Assembly: GCA_023375785.1 (NCBI GenBank)
Contig: SZWC01006731.1
Coordinates: forward strand, 1 to 64,000
DNA length: 64,000 nt
Origin: Penium margaritaceum
Lineage: Eukaryota > Streptophyta > Zygnematophyceae > Desmidiales > Peniaceae
Reading direction: 5' to 3'
The notes beneath the pieces are model-generated. The model was given only the letters and a program-made list of their open reading frames with translations, ran no database searches and was not told the DNA's origin. The position numbers were made by a program, and so were the translations under genes. Numbering within the stretch: the first letter of the stretch is position 1; each line of letters opens with the position of its first letter. Positions 1 to 11,528 of this stretch are shown here, piece by piece.

Positions 1-440
1 TATCTATATCTATATCTATATCTATATCTATATCTATATCTATATCTATATCTATATCTATATCTATATCTATATCTATATCTATATATATCTATATCTA
101 TATCTATATCTAAATCTATATCTTTATATGTATCTTTATCTGTTTCTATATATGTATCTATATCTATATCTATATATACATCTATATCTATATCTATACC
201 TATATGTTTATATCTATCTACATCTATATGTATATATATCTTTTATTTACATGTATCTTCATATATATCTATATGCATGTCTATATTTCTAAGTAAGTAT
301 ATATTTATATGTACCTATATCTATATCCATTTGTATGTTTCAATATTTATTTTGATATATACCTGTTCTACATCAAGATCTAAACCTATTTCTACATCTA
401 TGTTCCTCTTGATATGTATACCTATATCCTTTCGTAATTA
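1..440. repeat. TATATC microsatellite array, block 1
   Basis: Near-perfect TATATC hexamers for the first 110 bases, then increasingly diverged copies (TATATG, TATCTT, TACATC) up to about 440. The array runs off the left edge of the window, so its full length is unknown. Short open frames in it are low-complexity shadows. Confidence 0.95.
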
Positions 441-1078
441 ACGATAATTCTTCACAAAGTCGTTCAAGCTAAGGCAAAATGACCCTTTCTTCTTTGGTGC
501 AAAAGTCATCATTGCCTTCCACCGCTCAGACAAGCAACCTTTCCACCTCGCCCTTCCTCGGTTACCCCCCTCCTCCGATCGTGCACCTTCTTGAAAGGTC
601 ATCGCGTGGTGATCCATGAATCAAATGACAAAACTATCCACGCGTAAGTATTAGGTACTCATGTACGTAGGTCACAAATCACATTTCTCTATTTTTCAAA
701 ATATATAATTACTTGCTGTATGAACCTCGTGGCATTTCGTCGTCACACAAAAAATCTGTTGCTTGTATTCATTCAAAATCAGAAAGCATGGCAGAGAAAG
801 ATGGAGAATGTGAAAACTTGTCATGTATGTTTCTAATATATGAAATGGGGGCACTAGAAATTACCTCTATTCTATCGTGTGTTATTTTGGAAATCTCCCG
901 TAGTCCTTTTTAGACGAAGGGCCACGGCCTTTTAAAAACGAGATTTTGCGTGGACGCCTCGAGAACGTGACCCTCGCAGCGTCGCAAAATCGGGCCGCTC
1001 GCGGGAAAGGGTCACGACTCGAAAAACGTGCCCAAACCGCGAGCCGTAAACGCAAAGCCCTCATCTTGGGGTTACGAA
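441..1078. other. Unannotated spacer
   Basis: Mixed-composition DNA. No open frame above about 66 codons, no recognisable domain, and no repeat shared with the rest of the window that I could see. Confidence 0.5.
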
Positions 1079-1533
1079 GGGTGAGGCTGGGTGTCGTTGA
1101 AATCGGTCGTTCGGCTCCTTAATGATCGATTTCAGCGATGACCACAACTTCCTGTCCGTGTGGTTTTAGCCTTTCAGTTGCCTAGGTTGCGTAGCTCGGC
1201 ACTCCACGTCGATCCGTCCGGATAAACTTATTGCTTCCCTCCCTCAACAATCCTAGTGGGCCCCACATAGCACACGGATGACTGAATGAAATCGGCCTAA
1301 CAATCCCCGTCTCCACCAATCACGTGAGAATATCGATAGTTGGAACCTCGACATGCGTCCGCATTAGGGAAGAGACGCTCCGGATCTGACCGACTTTGCC
1401 AGTCTTCTGACCGGTGATAATTATGATTGCTAGGTGGCCCGCAATTTGTGGACTCCACATGTCCTTCAACATAATGCGCATCGAACTGTCCTATAGCGTC
1501 CAACAACGGATTTCAACGACACCCAGCCTCACT
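1079..1533. mobile_element. Harbinger-type MITE, copy 1
   Basis: A 455 bp non-coding element with terminal inverted repeats of about 26 bp (one mismatch) beginning GGGTGAGGCTGGG. It is flanked on both sides by GAA, a 3 bp target-site duplication. G-rich GGG termini plus a 3 bp duplication fit the PIF/Harbinger superfamily. A 5 bp CGAAG reading of the duplication is also possible if the terminus is placed one base further in. It encodes no transposase and would depend on one supplied elsewhere. Confidence 0.75.
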
Positions 1534-1562
1534 CGAAGTATGGGGAAGAAAAAATCTACCTA

Positions 1563-2327
1563 GGGTGAGGCTGGGAGTCGTTGGAATGCGTCGTCAACGG
1601 CGGATTCCAACAAAATTGAAAGGTGCTACTGACCTTCCTACGCGCCATCGTTGAGTTCTATCGTTGATTCATCTATTGTTTGGAAATTTAGTCTCGTTTT
1701 TTAGAAAAAGAGTGGTAGTTTGCGCAGTTGGAATAGATAAATGGATGTCGAATTTCAGGGCAAGTAACTTCCACGAACTCCTTTCTACCTTGGCGATCAA
1801 TGTTGGAGTCAGTGTGCAAACGTCGCATGAGGCGAGGTCTTCCATAAGGGACAAAAATGATGGCGAGTTCAACCCAAAGATCGCAAAAGAACTCCCAACT
1901 ATCGCGAATAGATGGTTGGGTGTTCTTTAGCTTTTTTTGGGCGGTTGTTGAAACCTTGTTGGGAGTTCCATTGTTGTTGCATGTGTAACGATGGAGATGG
2001 ACATGCCACAATCCAGTCCTTGACACCATGGTGGCAACCCAACTCCCGATCCAACGGACGCGGTTGTGGCGCTCAACAGGGTTTCCAATTCAGAAAGGTG
2101 CAAGCCAGACACTACATAGGGCATGCCATCGGTGTCCAACTATCATCCGTGGCAGTCCAACTATCGTTGGACTGCTGCCGATGAATTAGTGAAAATCTGA
2201 CGAAATTCATTCCAAATAGTAAAACATGAGTGCATGCACGTGTGGATTTCTCTTACCCACCAGGCCAACTCGACAATCCAGCCGCAGTCGAGCCAACGAC
2301 TGCAACCAACGACTCCCAGCCTCACCC
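1563..2327. mobile_element. Harbinger-type MITE, copy 2
   Basis: A 765 bp non-coding element with a perfect inverted repeat of about 22 bp at each end, again starting GGGTGAGGCTGGG, flanked by CTA on both sides. The shared terminus and 3 bp duplication make it a family member of the element ending 30 bp upstream. The interiors differ in length and sequence. Open frames inside (up to 113 codons on the minus strand) match nothing I recognise and are probably chance. Confidence 0.78.
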
Positions 2328-3369
2328 CTAAGGCCGGTGTCAAACCAAAGAACTCAACTCACTACGAAAAGTCGCGGCAAGCTGAGTTCGTAGGACCGAT
2401 CAACTCGTTCATCACAAACCGCGTCAAACGTGCTCGATCGACTTGATGGCGCACGTTTTTCCGCGTTTAAGTTCATTCACCATCAGTGTCACACCATCCA
2501 ATAGCAATTAGCATGCACGTTTTAAAATCTGTTTTTTTCATCCTCAAGCTGGAGTGACGTTGTGCATGCGATGATGTGCCTCGCATTGATGACGTCACAA
2601 GTAAGGTGAAGACAAGCAAATTTAGTCAGCGGCGATTCGACCAACAGGTTTCTGCCCGTAAATTTTGTAACTGTGGAGGGTTGCGAGGAGTTGCTACACC
2701 TCGGGGGGTGTAGCAACATTCTAGCAACTTGTTGAAGGTGCCCAATTGTTCGCGCATTTGTCGAGTGGTGCGACTAGATAACATGGGTCAACGCTGACGG
2801 TCTCGCGTCAGAAAATTTATGAAACTCTTTGTCAGTGCCAAACGGCCGAGGCGAGTTGTTACGGGCACCGGTGTGACCGCAAATGCCGAAGGATGACCTC
2901 TGACTCGTCCCTTTTTTAGGAGAGGGAACTCGGAACGTGGCTCGAAGTTGTTATGGGGCGGTGTGACACTAGCCTAAAAACTTTTGTAGCCAAGGCAGTT
3001 TCCATCCCGCGTTTGTCGACACTAACGGGAACAGTACCGCGAACAAAACAATACAAGAATCATCCCACGATCGAGAGTTGTGCCATTCGCAAATAGAAAA
3101 AACCACCGTGTGGGTACTAAAAGCGAACCCAGACACAAAACATCCCAGTAGTGACCTCGACTGCAATGAACGCAAGCCCATGTGGAACAGAATACCACAA
3201 TGCACTTGCTTTTATAAAACTGATAACACAAACAATCCTGCTCCCTTAAGGGCGGGAAAGACGAGGATTTGACTTGGTTTGGGACAAACCACTTCAACAA
3301 CGAGGTTAAAGTTTCATTTCTATCCATATGTGGGGTAATTGAAACCATGTATGGACAAGAACAAATGAT
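2328..3369. other. Unannotated spacer
   Basis: About 1 kb between MITE 2 and the second TATATC block. Open frames stay at or below 108 codons and show no domain signature. I see no gene. Confidence 0.5.
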
Positions 3370-4395
3370 AATATGAATCTTTTCATATATGAAACAATCG
3401 TATATCCATGCCTTTGATTAATTTCTATATTTATGTCTCTATGATTACTCATATACGTCCATATCTATATCCATTTTCATGTGTATATCTACATTCATAT
3501 TTATATTTATACATATTCCTATGATAACATCCACATCTATGTCTAAATCTGAATTCAAATGTAAATCAATATTTTTTTATGTATTTGAAACCATATTTAT
3601 ACCTATATCTATATTCATTTGCATCCAAATTTAGAAAAAACATCTATATACATGTATTCATATCTACATTTTTATCTCTATCCATATCTCTATCTATACT
3701 CATATCTATATTAGCATCTATATGTATATCTATATATATCCTTATAAATCAATATCCACATATATATATATCTTTATATCTATATTTAATATTTATTAAA
3801 ATATATATATCTTTATGTATATCTATATCCATAGTTATCTCCATATCCATATCAATATTAATCTTAATATCACTATCAATATCAATATCAAAATCTATAA
3901 TTTCATCTATATCTATATCTACATGTATATCTAGATATTTATCTATACCTACATCTGTATCATATTTTATATCTAACGCTATACCTATATCTATACATAC
4001 ATAAATCTATATCCGTATACATATCCATATCTATATATATACATATCTATGTCCATATCTACATCTATGTCTATATCTATACTTACATAGAAAATATCCA
4101 ATTAATGTTCTAGAACCACTACATCTATACTTATATATATCTATATGTATTTCTATACATATATATCTACACCTATATGTATATCTATATCTATTTTCAT
4201 TTCTTTATCTGTATCAGTATTTACATCCATATATATATATATATATTTCTATCTATGTCTACATATATATCTATGTCCATATTTATATCTATATCTATAT
4301 CCATGTATTTATCTGTATCTATATATATCTCTGTATATATATCTATATCTTCATTTATACCTGTAGCTATATCCATATTTATATTTTTGTCAATG
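3370..4395. repeat. TATATC-type satellite, block 2 (diverged)
   Basis: About 1 kb of degenerate TATATC/TATCTA units, many interrupted by TACATC and CATATC variants. It has the same composition as block 1 and flanks the MITE region from the other side. Plus-strand frames rich in Ile, Ser and Tyr (for example 3579-4004) are translation artefacts of the repeat. Confidence 0.9.
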
Positions 4396-5044
4396 GTTTA
4401 CCCCGTTTTTTGTGGTTTGGTGTAACCCAAGTCAAACCGCCTTTTCCCCATTTTGTGCCTCGGATGCATCCATTTGTTTGTATCATCAGTTTGAAAAGCG
4501 TGGGTGGAAGGTATTCTAACCTTCCACGATTCGTTGACCCTGATTGAACAAAAAACAATTCCTTGGAGTTCTCGTCTCTTAATGTTGATTCATCGTCCTC
4601 GCAGTCATGTGATCAAATTCAATGGGGCGCATCAGTCGATTGTGGGATGGTTTTCTTAATGTTTCAGAGGCAAAAATGTTTATGTTAGTCTCTCCATACG
4701 CGGGATAGAAACTGCCTTTGCTGAAACTTTTTAACAGTCGGTTTGGGTGCCAAGAAAAGGTGGCTTTTGGATTTTCGATCTGTTTTTTTACAGCGATCGT
4801 AGCTCGGTTGGGCTGTGGAGTGGGAATTCAAGTTTTGCGCACCCAAGACTTCACACACCACATGTTCCTTTTGGATTTATGCGGGGGAACGCTGGAGAAG
4901 AGTGTGATGAACGGGTATCTCATCACAAAAAAGTTGTAGATTACTAGGTTTCTCGTTGGTTTGTCGGCCGACATCTTTCCAGCTTAGATTCCCTCTGTCC
5001 CGCTTAACTATCGTACTTGGAAGAAACATTGTAAACCCTATTTT
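4396..5044. other. Unannotated spacer
   Basis: No recognisable coding or RNA gene. Two overlapping frames at 4718-4947 have no identifiable domain. Confidence 0.45.
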
Positions 5045-5125
5045 TCCCTGTCCCTGTCCTTGTCCGTGTCCCTGTCCCTATCCCAGTCCTTGTCCTTGTC
5101 CATGTCCCTATCCTGGTTCCTTTCA
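5045..5125. repeat. CCCTGT/CCTTGT hexamer minisatellite
   Basis: About a dozen tandem hexamers of the form CCCTGT or CCTTGT, degenerating into CCATGT and CCTATC. Low-complexity tract just upstream of the gypsy I left LTR. Confidence 0.85.
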
Positions 5126-5152
5126 CTGTTCTCCTTTGAATATAGTACAGAC

Positions 5153-5196
5153 AACTCAGTTGTAGGCGACTCAGTTGTAGGTGACTCAGCTGAGCA
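5153..5196. repeat. Short 15 bp tandem repeat
   Basis: Three imperfect tandem copies of ACTCAGTTGTAGGYG, the last diverged to ACTCAGCTGAG. No coding content. Confidence 0.75.
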
Positions 5197-5252
5197 GACA
5201 TTGGAAAGGTGCAAATGAGTTTTCCTGGATACCGGACATCTACGACTGTGGG

Positions 5253-5799
5253 CGTTACGCCGAGCGGAACTTAAGTGGTTGTAAGGGACAAGGTGTGGAA
5301 CAGAAGACGATTCGGGTGCTTAGGACAAATGGAGAATTAAAGCAGTAGGTGTCCTTCGATGACAAGTGTCAAGAGAGTCGAGCACATATATACAGTGTCA
5401 AGAATGAGGTGAGGCATATGGCGGGTCCTTGGTGCTCGAGTCGAGTGACGCGTGCGAGGTCATGTCGCGAGTGGCGGATTCAAGAAGCTCAGCCGAGAAG
5501 TCGGACGCTTTGAGAATATCAAGGCGCTTCTTCATAAAAGTCTAGCGCTGTCGAGACGTCAACCGAGCAACATTTAAACCTTGTTATGGTTCGCGATATC
5601 TTATATCGACCATTCTGGTAAGCGTTCAAAGTTGTCAGAAACTTCTGGAATGGAACACTGGAGGTCGAGGCAGTTGGCCAAAATACCCTCGGTCGAACGG
5701 CGTAAAAATCTCGAAGTCGTCGCTCGGTGGGCCATGTATGTAAAGAGAGAAATACCCACTTGCGTATTTTATGGACTTGTGTACGTCAAGGACGTAACA
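5253..5799 (-). repeat. Gypsy I 3' LTR
   Basis: 547 bp, matching 10633-11182 along its whole length with many substitutions. In element orientation it starts GTTACGTCC and ends near CGTAACG, decayed from TGTTATG...CATAACA. The plus-strand CTTCCTCCCCATTT just right of it is the complement of the polypurine tract. Confidence 0.9.
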
Positions 5800-5867
5800 C
5801 TTCCTCCCCATTTAGCCGCGACGTCCCAACGTGCTAGAAGGCGGAGGCTGGTGACGGCCTTTTAAGA

Positions 5868-7140
5868 CGTTGAACACATGATCGGCGTCTTAAAGGTTGT
5901 CGTAGGGCTCCAAGCTATTCTGTGTTGCGTCGTAGCCGTACCACTTGACCAGATATTTGGTTGTTTTTCCACGGCATTGATGTTCAAGCATATCTTCAAT
6001 CACTACACCGCATCCCCGTCCACTTGTACAGGAGGTGGATGTGTGACGTCTCTATCAGAGAAATTCGTGTAGTGGACCCGGTAGTGCTTGAGTTTGCTAA
6101 TGTGGAAGACAGGGTGGATCACCATGTTTTCGGGGAGGTGAATTTTAGAGACGACTAGGATTTGAATTCGCTTGACCTCAAACGGTCCCAACCAGCTGGG
6201 TTTGAGCTTCACGAAGTCATGTCCTTAGAGTTTGATGGTCGTAGAGTTGAGGAGGACGCGATCACTAGCGTTGAACACGTCATCGATGTGATGTTGATCG
6301 GCTGCCCGCTTCATATCTGCTTGCATTTTTGCGAGGGTCTGCCTTGTTTCCTCCCAAGTGCTTTCAAAATCACGGCGGTGAATACCAACCGCAAAAATGT
6401 AACTTTGACTCTGCAATCCAGCCGGTGTGGCGGGAAGTTTGCCATACACCACCTCAAAAGGTTTTTTACCAGTTACGGTAGAAGTGGCAAAGTTGTGTGC
6501 AAGTTCGGCGGTCGGCGGTTTTGTTGCCCAATCAGTGCCGTGTGGCTCACATAAAGTGCGTAGAAGCTGTATGAGTGTCTGGTTGATTCGATCGGTTTGC
6601 CTGTCAGTCTGAGGATGGAACGCCGTAAATTGTAGGATCTGACTACTGTAGCGTGTCATCAGTTTGTGCAACAAGTGGCTTGTGAAGCGGCCGTCTCCAT
6701 GACTGATGATGGTACGTGGCACTCTGTGCAGCCGCACCATCTGATTTAGAAACAGCCATGCTGTTCCTTCTGCGGTGACGGTCATCGTCGTCAGAATGAA
6801 GTGTGGAATCCTAGAAGATATGTCCACCACGACGAGGATGGCGTCATACCCCTCCGGAGTGTCGCGCAGTCCTGTCACAAAATCTATGCTAATGTCAATC
6901 CATGGTGCCGTCGGAGCGGGTTGGGGTTGGAGTAGACCGGGTGGTGTCGTGCGGTGAGATGTTGTGCCTCTGACAGGTGTCGCACAATTTGCAGAAGGTC
7001 ACCACGTCAGTCTGCATCATGTCCCAACAATAATGATTTGTGAGCATCATGAGCATCTTGTCCTTGCCAAAGTGTCCACCTAGATTGGTGTTGTGGCACT
7101 CCTCCAAAAACATCCGCCATATTTCCTCATTTGGAGGCAA
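5868..7140 (-). pseudogene. Gypsy I integrase with chromodomain, degenerate
   Basis: 6895-7140 carries the HHCC zinc module (CKLCDTCQRHN). 6225-6878 carries the catalytic core with the first Asp in ILVVVDISSR, a damaged second motif (ISHGDGRF for ISDRDPRF), and DRQTDRINQ where functional enzymes have GQTERVNQ, so the catalytic Glu is replaced by Asp. 6003-6212 holds the LGPF.V and HPVFHISKLK C-terminal module. 5868-6000 encodes a chromodomain, recognisable from IEDML and KYLVKWYGYDATQNSLEPYDNL, cut by a stop. Chromodomains steer integration to heterochromatin in chromoviruses. Confidence 0.85.
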
Positions 7141-7146
7141 AACAAC

Positions 7147-8430
7147 CTATCGAGTGAATCGACGTCGCCAGTAGGAATTGTCAAACCCAAACTTGGTTTT
7201 TTCGTACCCACCGAACTCATCGTAACCCTTACCAAACAGCCTCACGAGGTACGGGTCTCGTTCGATGAACAACGTGCTGACCTCAGCCATTAGATCTGGT
7301 CGTCGACTTAGAGCATCCGTTGGATTTGTTTTTCCAGACCGGTACTTGATGTCGTACTTGAAGTTGGACTCGAGGAACTCCATCCACCAATTTTGTCAGC
7401 TGCTTAGACTTGGCTGGGTCTTGAGATATTTTTGGGCATGATGGTTGGTGCGAATGATGCATCGTTGGTATTCCAAGTAGCATCGCCATCTTTTGAACGT
7501 GTGTACTAGTGTGAGTATCTCCTTCTTGTACAACACATGGTTTAGTTCCGGCCCACGTAGTTTTAGCGACATGTACACGACCGGTTGCTCTCCTCCGCCA
7601 TTGTCTTGGAGGAGAACAGCTGTAATGGCTCGATTGGACACGTTGGTGGCCATGACATAGTCCACCATTGGATCGGCCAATTGTGAGGCAGACATCAAGG
7701 TTAGAGCGTTTCTCAAAGAGTTGCAGAAGAGTTGCAGAGTTAGTAGTAGTTGCAGAAGCCTACAAATACCTAGATGTCTTAAACATTTGTGGACGTCGGC
7801 CACCTAGCGACCGCCTCAACCTTTTCCGGGTCCATGGTGATTCGTCCACTGCCGACAATGTGGCCCAAAAACTCATTCGAACGGTGACCAAAGACACACT
7901 TAGAGAGTGTTCCAAAACAATTCTCTCTTTGTAAAATCTCAAGAACTGCTCGGAGATGTCCATTGTGCTCCTCTCCGGTGTGACTGTACACTGGGATGTT
8001 GTTGAGATACAAGGCGACGAAGTCGTTGAGGTATGGGCAAAATATATTGTTCATCGCTGCCATAAATGTTGCGGGAGCATTCATGAGTCCAAACGACTCC
8101 GTGAACTCGAAGTGCCTGTATCTGGTGTAGAATGTGTCTTCTTGATGTCCTTATCCGATACGCGGTCTTGATGATAGCTGCTACGTAGGTTGGATTTTAT
8201 GGAAATTCTGGCCCCTCGAATTTGGTTAAAAAGTTCATCTGCTTGCGCGTGGAGGTAGCGGTTCTTGATGGTGATATCGTTCAATGCTCGGTAGTCCACA
8301 CATCCACATCTTTCCTGTTTCATCTTTCATGAAAAACACCGGTGTTCTGTAGGGTGATGTGGAGAGTCGGATGAACCCCTACCCGAGCATCTCATCCAGT
8401 TGCCTGTTGATTTCGGTCAGCTCGTGACCG
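7147..8430 (-). pseudogene. Gypsy I reverse transcriptase and RNase H remnant
   Basis: Frame 8081-8323 holds the RT fingers (CVDYRALNDITIKNRYL). Frame 7779-8084 holds the palm, starting at NAPATFMAAMN, with the catalytic YLDD box changed to YLNN (codons AAC AAC), then FLGHIVGSGRI and AVARWPTP. Frames 7396-7803 and 7147-7383 give RNase H and the tether ending in KTNPTDALSRRPDL. RNase H also shows Asp-to-Asn losses (MATNVSN for ATDASN, RTNHH for RTDHH). The order is normal for gypsy, but at least three frames are needed to read it and the polymerase centre is dead. Confidence 0.88.
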
Positions 8431-8439
8431 CTCATCCGT

Positions 8440-9060
8440 TAATTCCCCTTCACTGTCGGTCTGCTGTCTGGCTTCAGGTCTATCTGATGGTCATTAGTGC
8501 ATTACAATGGCAATTCTTGGGGTAGTTTGTCGGGAAAAACCACTTCGAACACTTTGATGAGCTCGGCTACAAGGTTCTCGGGTGTCAATGCCGTTGGTGT
8601 CACTTTGGCAACTGCAATTTCTTCTACTTCTCTTGATTCCACGTAGACTAGCCAGGCTTGAGCTTCTTTCTTCAGTTATAGCTTGGCCATGTCTAGAGAT
8701 ATCAGTTGGTGTTTTTTTACTGTCGTAACTTCCTTTACTGCTTCCACTTCTGCTGCTTCTCGTAACCACCGCTATGTTATGGGTCGCTTGACCAGAGGCA
8801 GGTGGCGCTTTCTGCCATTAATGTTGACGTACACTCCTTTGCTACTCCAATCGACCTACGAATTATGCAGGTACAGGAAATCTCGCCCGAGGATGATTTT
8901 GTGGCCGCTCACTGGGCAAGTCCTCCAGATAGTTACGTAGTGCACATCTCCGATTTGCAGTCAGAGTGGTTCATGGAGTCAACGGATCTGCAGTCATCTG
9001 TCAACGGTTTTTCTTCAAACACTCACGATCCTATGCAAAAACCTAGCTTCTAAACCATGT
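8440..9060 (-). pseudogene. Gypsy I protease and linker remnant
   Basis: Minus-strand frames around 8800-8960 carry the C-terminal half of a retropepsin (a HKIILGRDFLYLH-type segment, equivalent to the conserved ILG-D-L region), followed by a charged linker before RT. The catalytic DSGA part is not readable. The frame shifts several times, so no intact protease exists. Confidence 0.55.
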
Positions 9061-9645
9061 CATTGGTGACGAAACTACGAGAAGCTAATCCGTCCAGTAG
9101 TGTCGGCACCGTTTAGCAACTTCTACAAACCTTCGGCTGCACTCGTAGCAATATCACCGGCTAGTTGTCCTCGTATCCCTCATCGAACTTTGTGATCTTA
9201 AGAACCCTCACCTGCGGCAATGTGAGCCACTAAGATGGGAAATCTATCGGTGCAGATTTTCTCCAACCGAACAGGTTCCCCGCTGTCTACTCTTGTCCTT
9301 TTGTCGTTTTCTGACTCCTCACTCTTTTTCTGTGCCACTTCTCCCATTTTGGCTTGCTATTACCATTTTCAATAGGCACGCGCGATATGGTCCCACAAGT
9401 CTAGGGAAGCTGCTGGTCTTGTTGATTGACAGCGTCGGTCTCCATTGGAGATGGGGTTTCTGCCGACTGCGACTTTCCTCCATCACGGTAAGGATTGTGG
9501 CTTTGGGATTGCCAGTCGTTGGATTCCTGCATCCGAGCATCGTAGTCAACGCTGTCGATGCAAACGCCTGTTGCGATCATTCACAAAAAAATCATCCTGG
9601 ATACCAAATATCTCGTTTGAGGTTTTTTTGGTAGTAGAAACAGAG

Positions 9646-10486
9646 TTAATTGGGAGCGAGGTCACTGTCACTGATGATTTTGCGGAAACGCCAAGTGTAC
9701 TCTGCCATGTTGGATCGCTCACGTAGATGTTGGAGTCTATACCGTGCGTCAGAATTCTCGTTCAGCTTTCCAAAACAAGCAAGTGTACCACACACGAAGT
9801 CGCTCCATGTTTCTGGTGGCATGAGAGAGTCATGCCATGCCGGATTTATCTGCTTGAGAGGCAGTACGTCCATGGTCGACGATGTGAGAGTGGTCGCAAT
9901 AGCTGTTGATGCAGCTCCGCCGATCTCCTGCTGCCGTTGGATGGTCTCTAGATCGCACCACCAACTTAAAGCCTTGCCACGCAAAAGCGAGACGACGAGG
10001 TCATTTTTCTTCTTGTCGTTGTTGGCTTCAGTGGCAGAGAAGTACACCTCCAAACTCGTCAGCCAAACCTTGACTGTCGACCCCCTAGAGTTCACGGGAT
10101 GGAACAACTCGGAAAGTGCCGATCGAATGTGGAGTTCACTCAAGAGTTGTAGATTTCTCACGGTGAGCACTGCTTTGTGTGCACGAGATTTTCAAAGCTC
10201 CTCCATTTGCGCATTGAGCTCTTGGAGCAGGTGGGTGTTGAGGCTCTCGAGTCCCAACAATTTCTGGTACATGTCTTCATTGATTCGTGCTTGTCGGCCG
10301 GTGCCTCCCAACGGGCTGCGATGTGGGCGAAGGGTTCGTTGAGCCCAAGGGGTCTGTCACCGGGTTGGCCGTCAAGTTCGTAGATGCTGTGCCATTCATC
10401 GTAAACGTTGCCAATGCTACCTGGTTCGTCTGGAGAGCGTCGTTCTTCACGTGCTTCGCCACGCGCTGAGGACTACTGCTCGTCAC
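9646..10486 (-). pseudogene. Gypsy I gag remnant
   Basis: First coding region after the primer site. The 9646-10170 stretch holds a retrotransposon Gag domain: a LF.PVNSRGSTVKVWLTSLEVYF helix, then VVSLLRGKALSWWCDLETI, then LRERSNMAEYTWRFRKI near the C-terminus. These are characteristic of gypsy capsid proteins that coat the element RNA in cytoplasmic particles. An upstream 69-codon frame (10277-10486) is probably the separated N-terminal part. The reading frame is broken between the two pieces, and I did not find a zinc knuckle in the region that follows. Confidence 0.75.
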
Positions 10487-10618
10487 CAGGTACGCTCGCT
10501 CTGTTCACCGTTGTTGTCGTGAGTTCTCTGATCTTCTGAACGGTGGAGATGCGGTGAGGACTCGTGCGAGTTTGTCGCCAGGTACTTAATGCGTCGGTTA
10601 CCCCTCCAGTGCTGCTCT

Positions 10619-10630
10619 GCTCTGATACCA
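10619..10630 (-). other. Primer binding site, gypsy I
   Basis: On the minus strand TGGTATCAGAGC follows the 5' LTR after two bases. This is complementary to the 3' end of initiator-methionine tRNA, the usual plant gypsy/copia primer. Confidence 0.9.
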
Positions 10631-10632
10631 AG

Positions 10633-11182
10633 TGTTATGCTGAATGGAACATGAGTGGTTCACAGGGATAAGGTACGGAACAAAAGACGATTTGGGTACT
10701 TGGGGCAAATGAAAAATCTGTATTAAGAAGTGGATGTACTTCAATGACAAGTGTTGAGTGAGTTGAGCACATATATACACTGCCGAGAATGAGAATGAGG
10801 CATATGCCGGGTCCTCGGGGCTAGAGTCGAGCAACGCGTGCTAGGTCGCATCGTGAGTGGTGGGTTTAAGAAGCACTGCCGAGTAATTGGGGGGCTTCAA
10901 TAATATCAAGGCGCTTCTTTATAAAAGTCCTACGCCATCGAGAAGTCGACCGAACAACATCAAAATATTGATATGGTTCGCGATACTTCTGTCGACCATT
11001 CTGGAAGGCGTTTGATGTTATCTGAAAAAATCTGGAACGAAACACGGGAGGTCGGGGCAATTGGCCAAAACTCCCTTGGCCGAACGGCGTAAAAGTCTTG
11101 AAGTCGTTAAATGGCCGTGAATGCAAAGACAAAAATGCCCACTTGTGGAGTTTAGGGACTCGTTTACGTCAGGGACATAACA
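10633..11182 (-). repeat. Gypsy I 5' LTR
   Basis: 550 bp with better-preserved ends: in element orientation TGTTATGTCCCTGACG at the start and CATAACA at the end. The same LTR family reappears as a fragment at 28098-28245 behind gypsy II. Confidence 0.92.
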
Positions 11183-11528
11183 ATGGGTGCCATAGAGTGT
11201 GGATATGGCTTATTTATCCACTTTCCAATGAGAACTTTCGAGATCATTGAATGCTGACGTCAGGAAGTGGGTAAACGAAGCTTCGAACACGCGATGTAGA
11301 AAAGCGTGCTCCGAGAGTTCAATCTGCGAAAGGCCACTTGTGCGTCAATCATTTCCATCCGACGGCGAGGATCCCTTCATGTAACATAGGTGCGAGATCA
11401 ATTCCCTAAGTACATGACCTGTAGCGTGCAGGGCGTGGACCGTCACGCTAGAGTTTCAACCACAGCTCGCAATCATTCCATACAACGAAGCACCCCTCTT
11501 CTGCAGTAGCGCCTTTCCACTGTTAGCC
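11183..11528. other. Spacer between gypsy I and Harbinger relic
   Basis: No gene seen. May contain the 5' end of the Harbinger element, but no GGGTGAGG-type terminus was found here. Confidence 0.4.

Larger units (their letters stand above)
5253..11182 (-). mobile_element. Ty3/gypsy LTR retrotransposon I (chromovirus-like), complete but degenerate
   Basis: A 5.9 kb element read on the minus strand. It has two related LTRs, an iMet primer site next to the 5' LTR (right side), a purine-rich tract next to the 3' LTR (left side), and domains in the order gag, protease, RT, RNase H, integrase, chromodomain, which is gypsy order. The flanks GTGGG (5248-5252) and ATGGG (11183-11187) look like a 5 bp target-site duplication with one change. 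Every domain is broken by stops or frameshifts and the RT active site is lost, so it is a non-functional relic. The LTRs are clearly diverged, pointing to an old insertion. Confidence 0.92.

Noticed and set aside
3579-4425. Plus-strand ORFs of up to 141 codons rich in Ile/Ser/Tyr
   Set aside because: They are direct translations of the degenerate TATATC array, with no non-repetitive part.
9650-10342. 230-codon plus-strand ORF
   Set aside because: Antisense of gypsy I gag, whose minus-strand frame carries recognisable Gag motifs.
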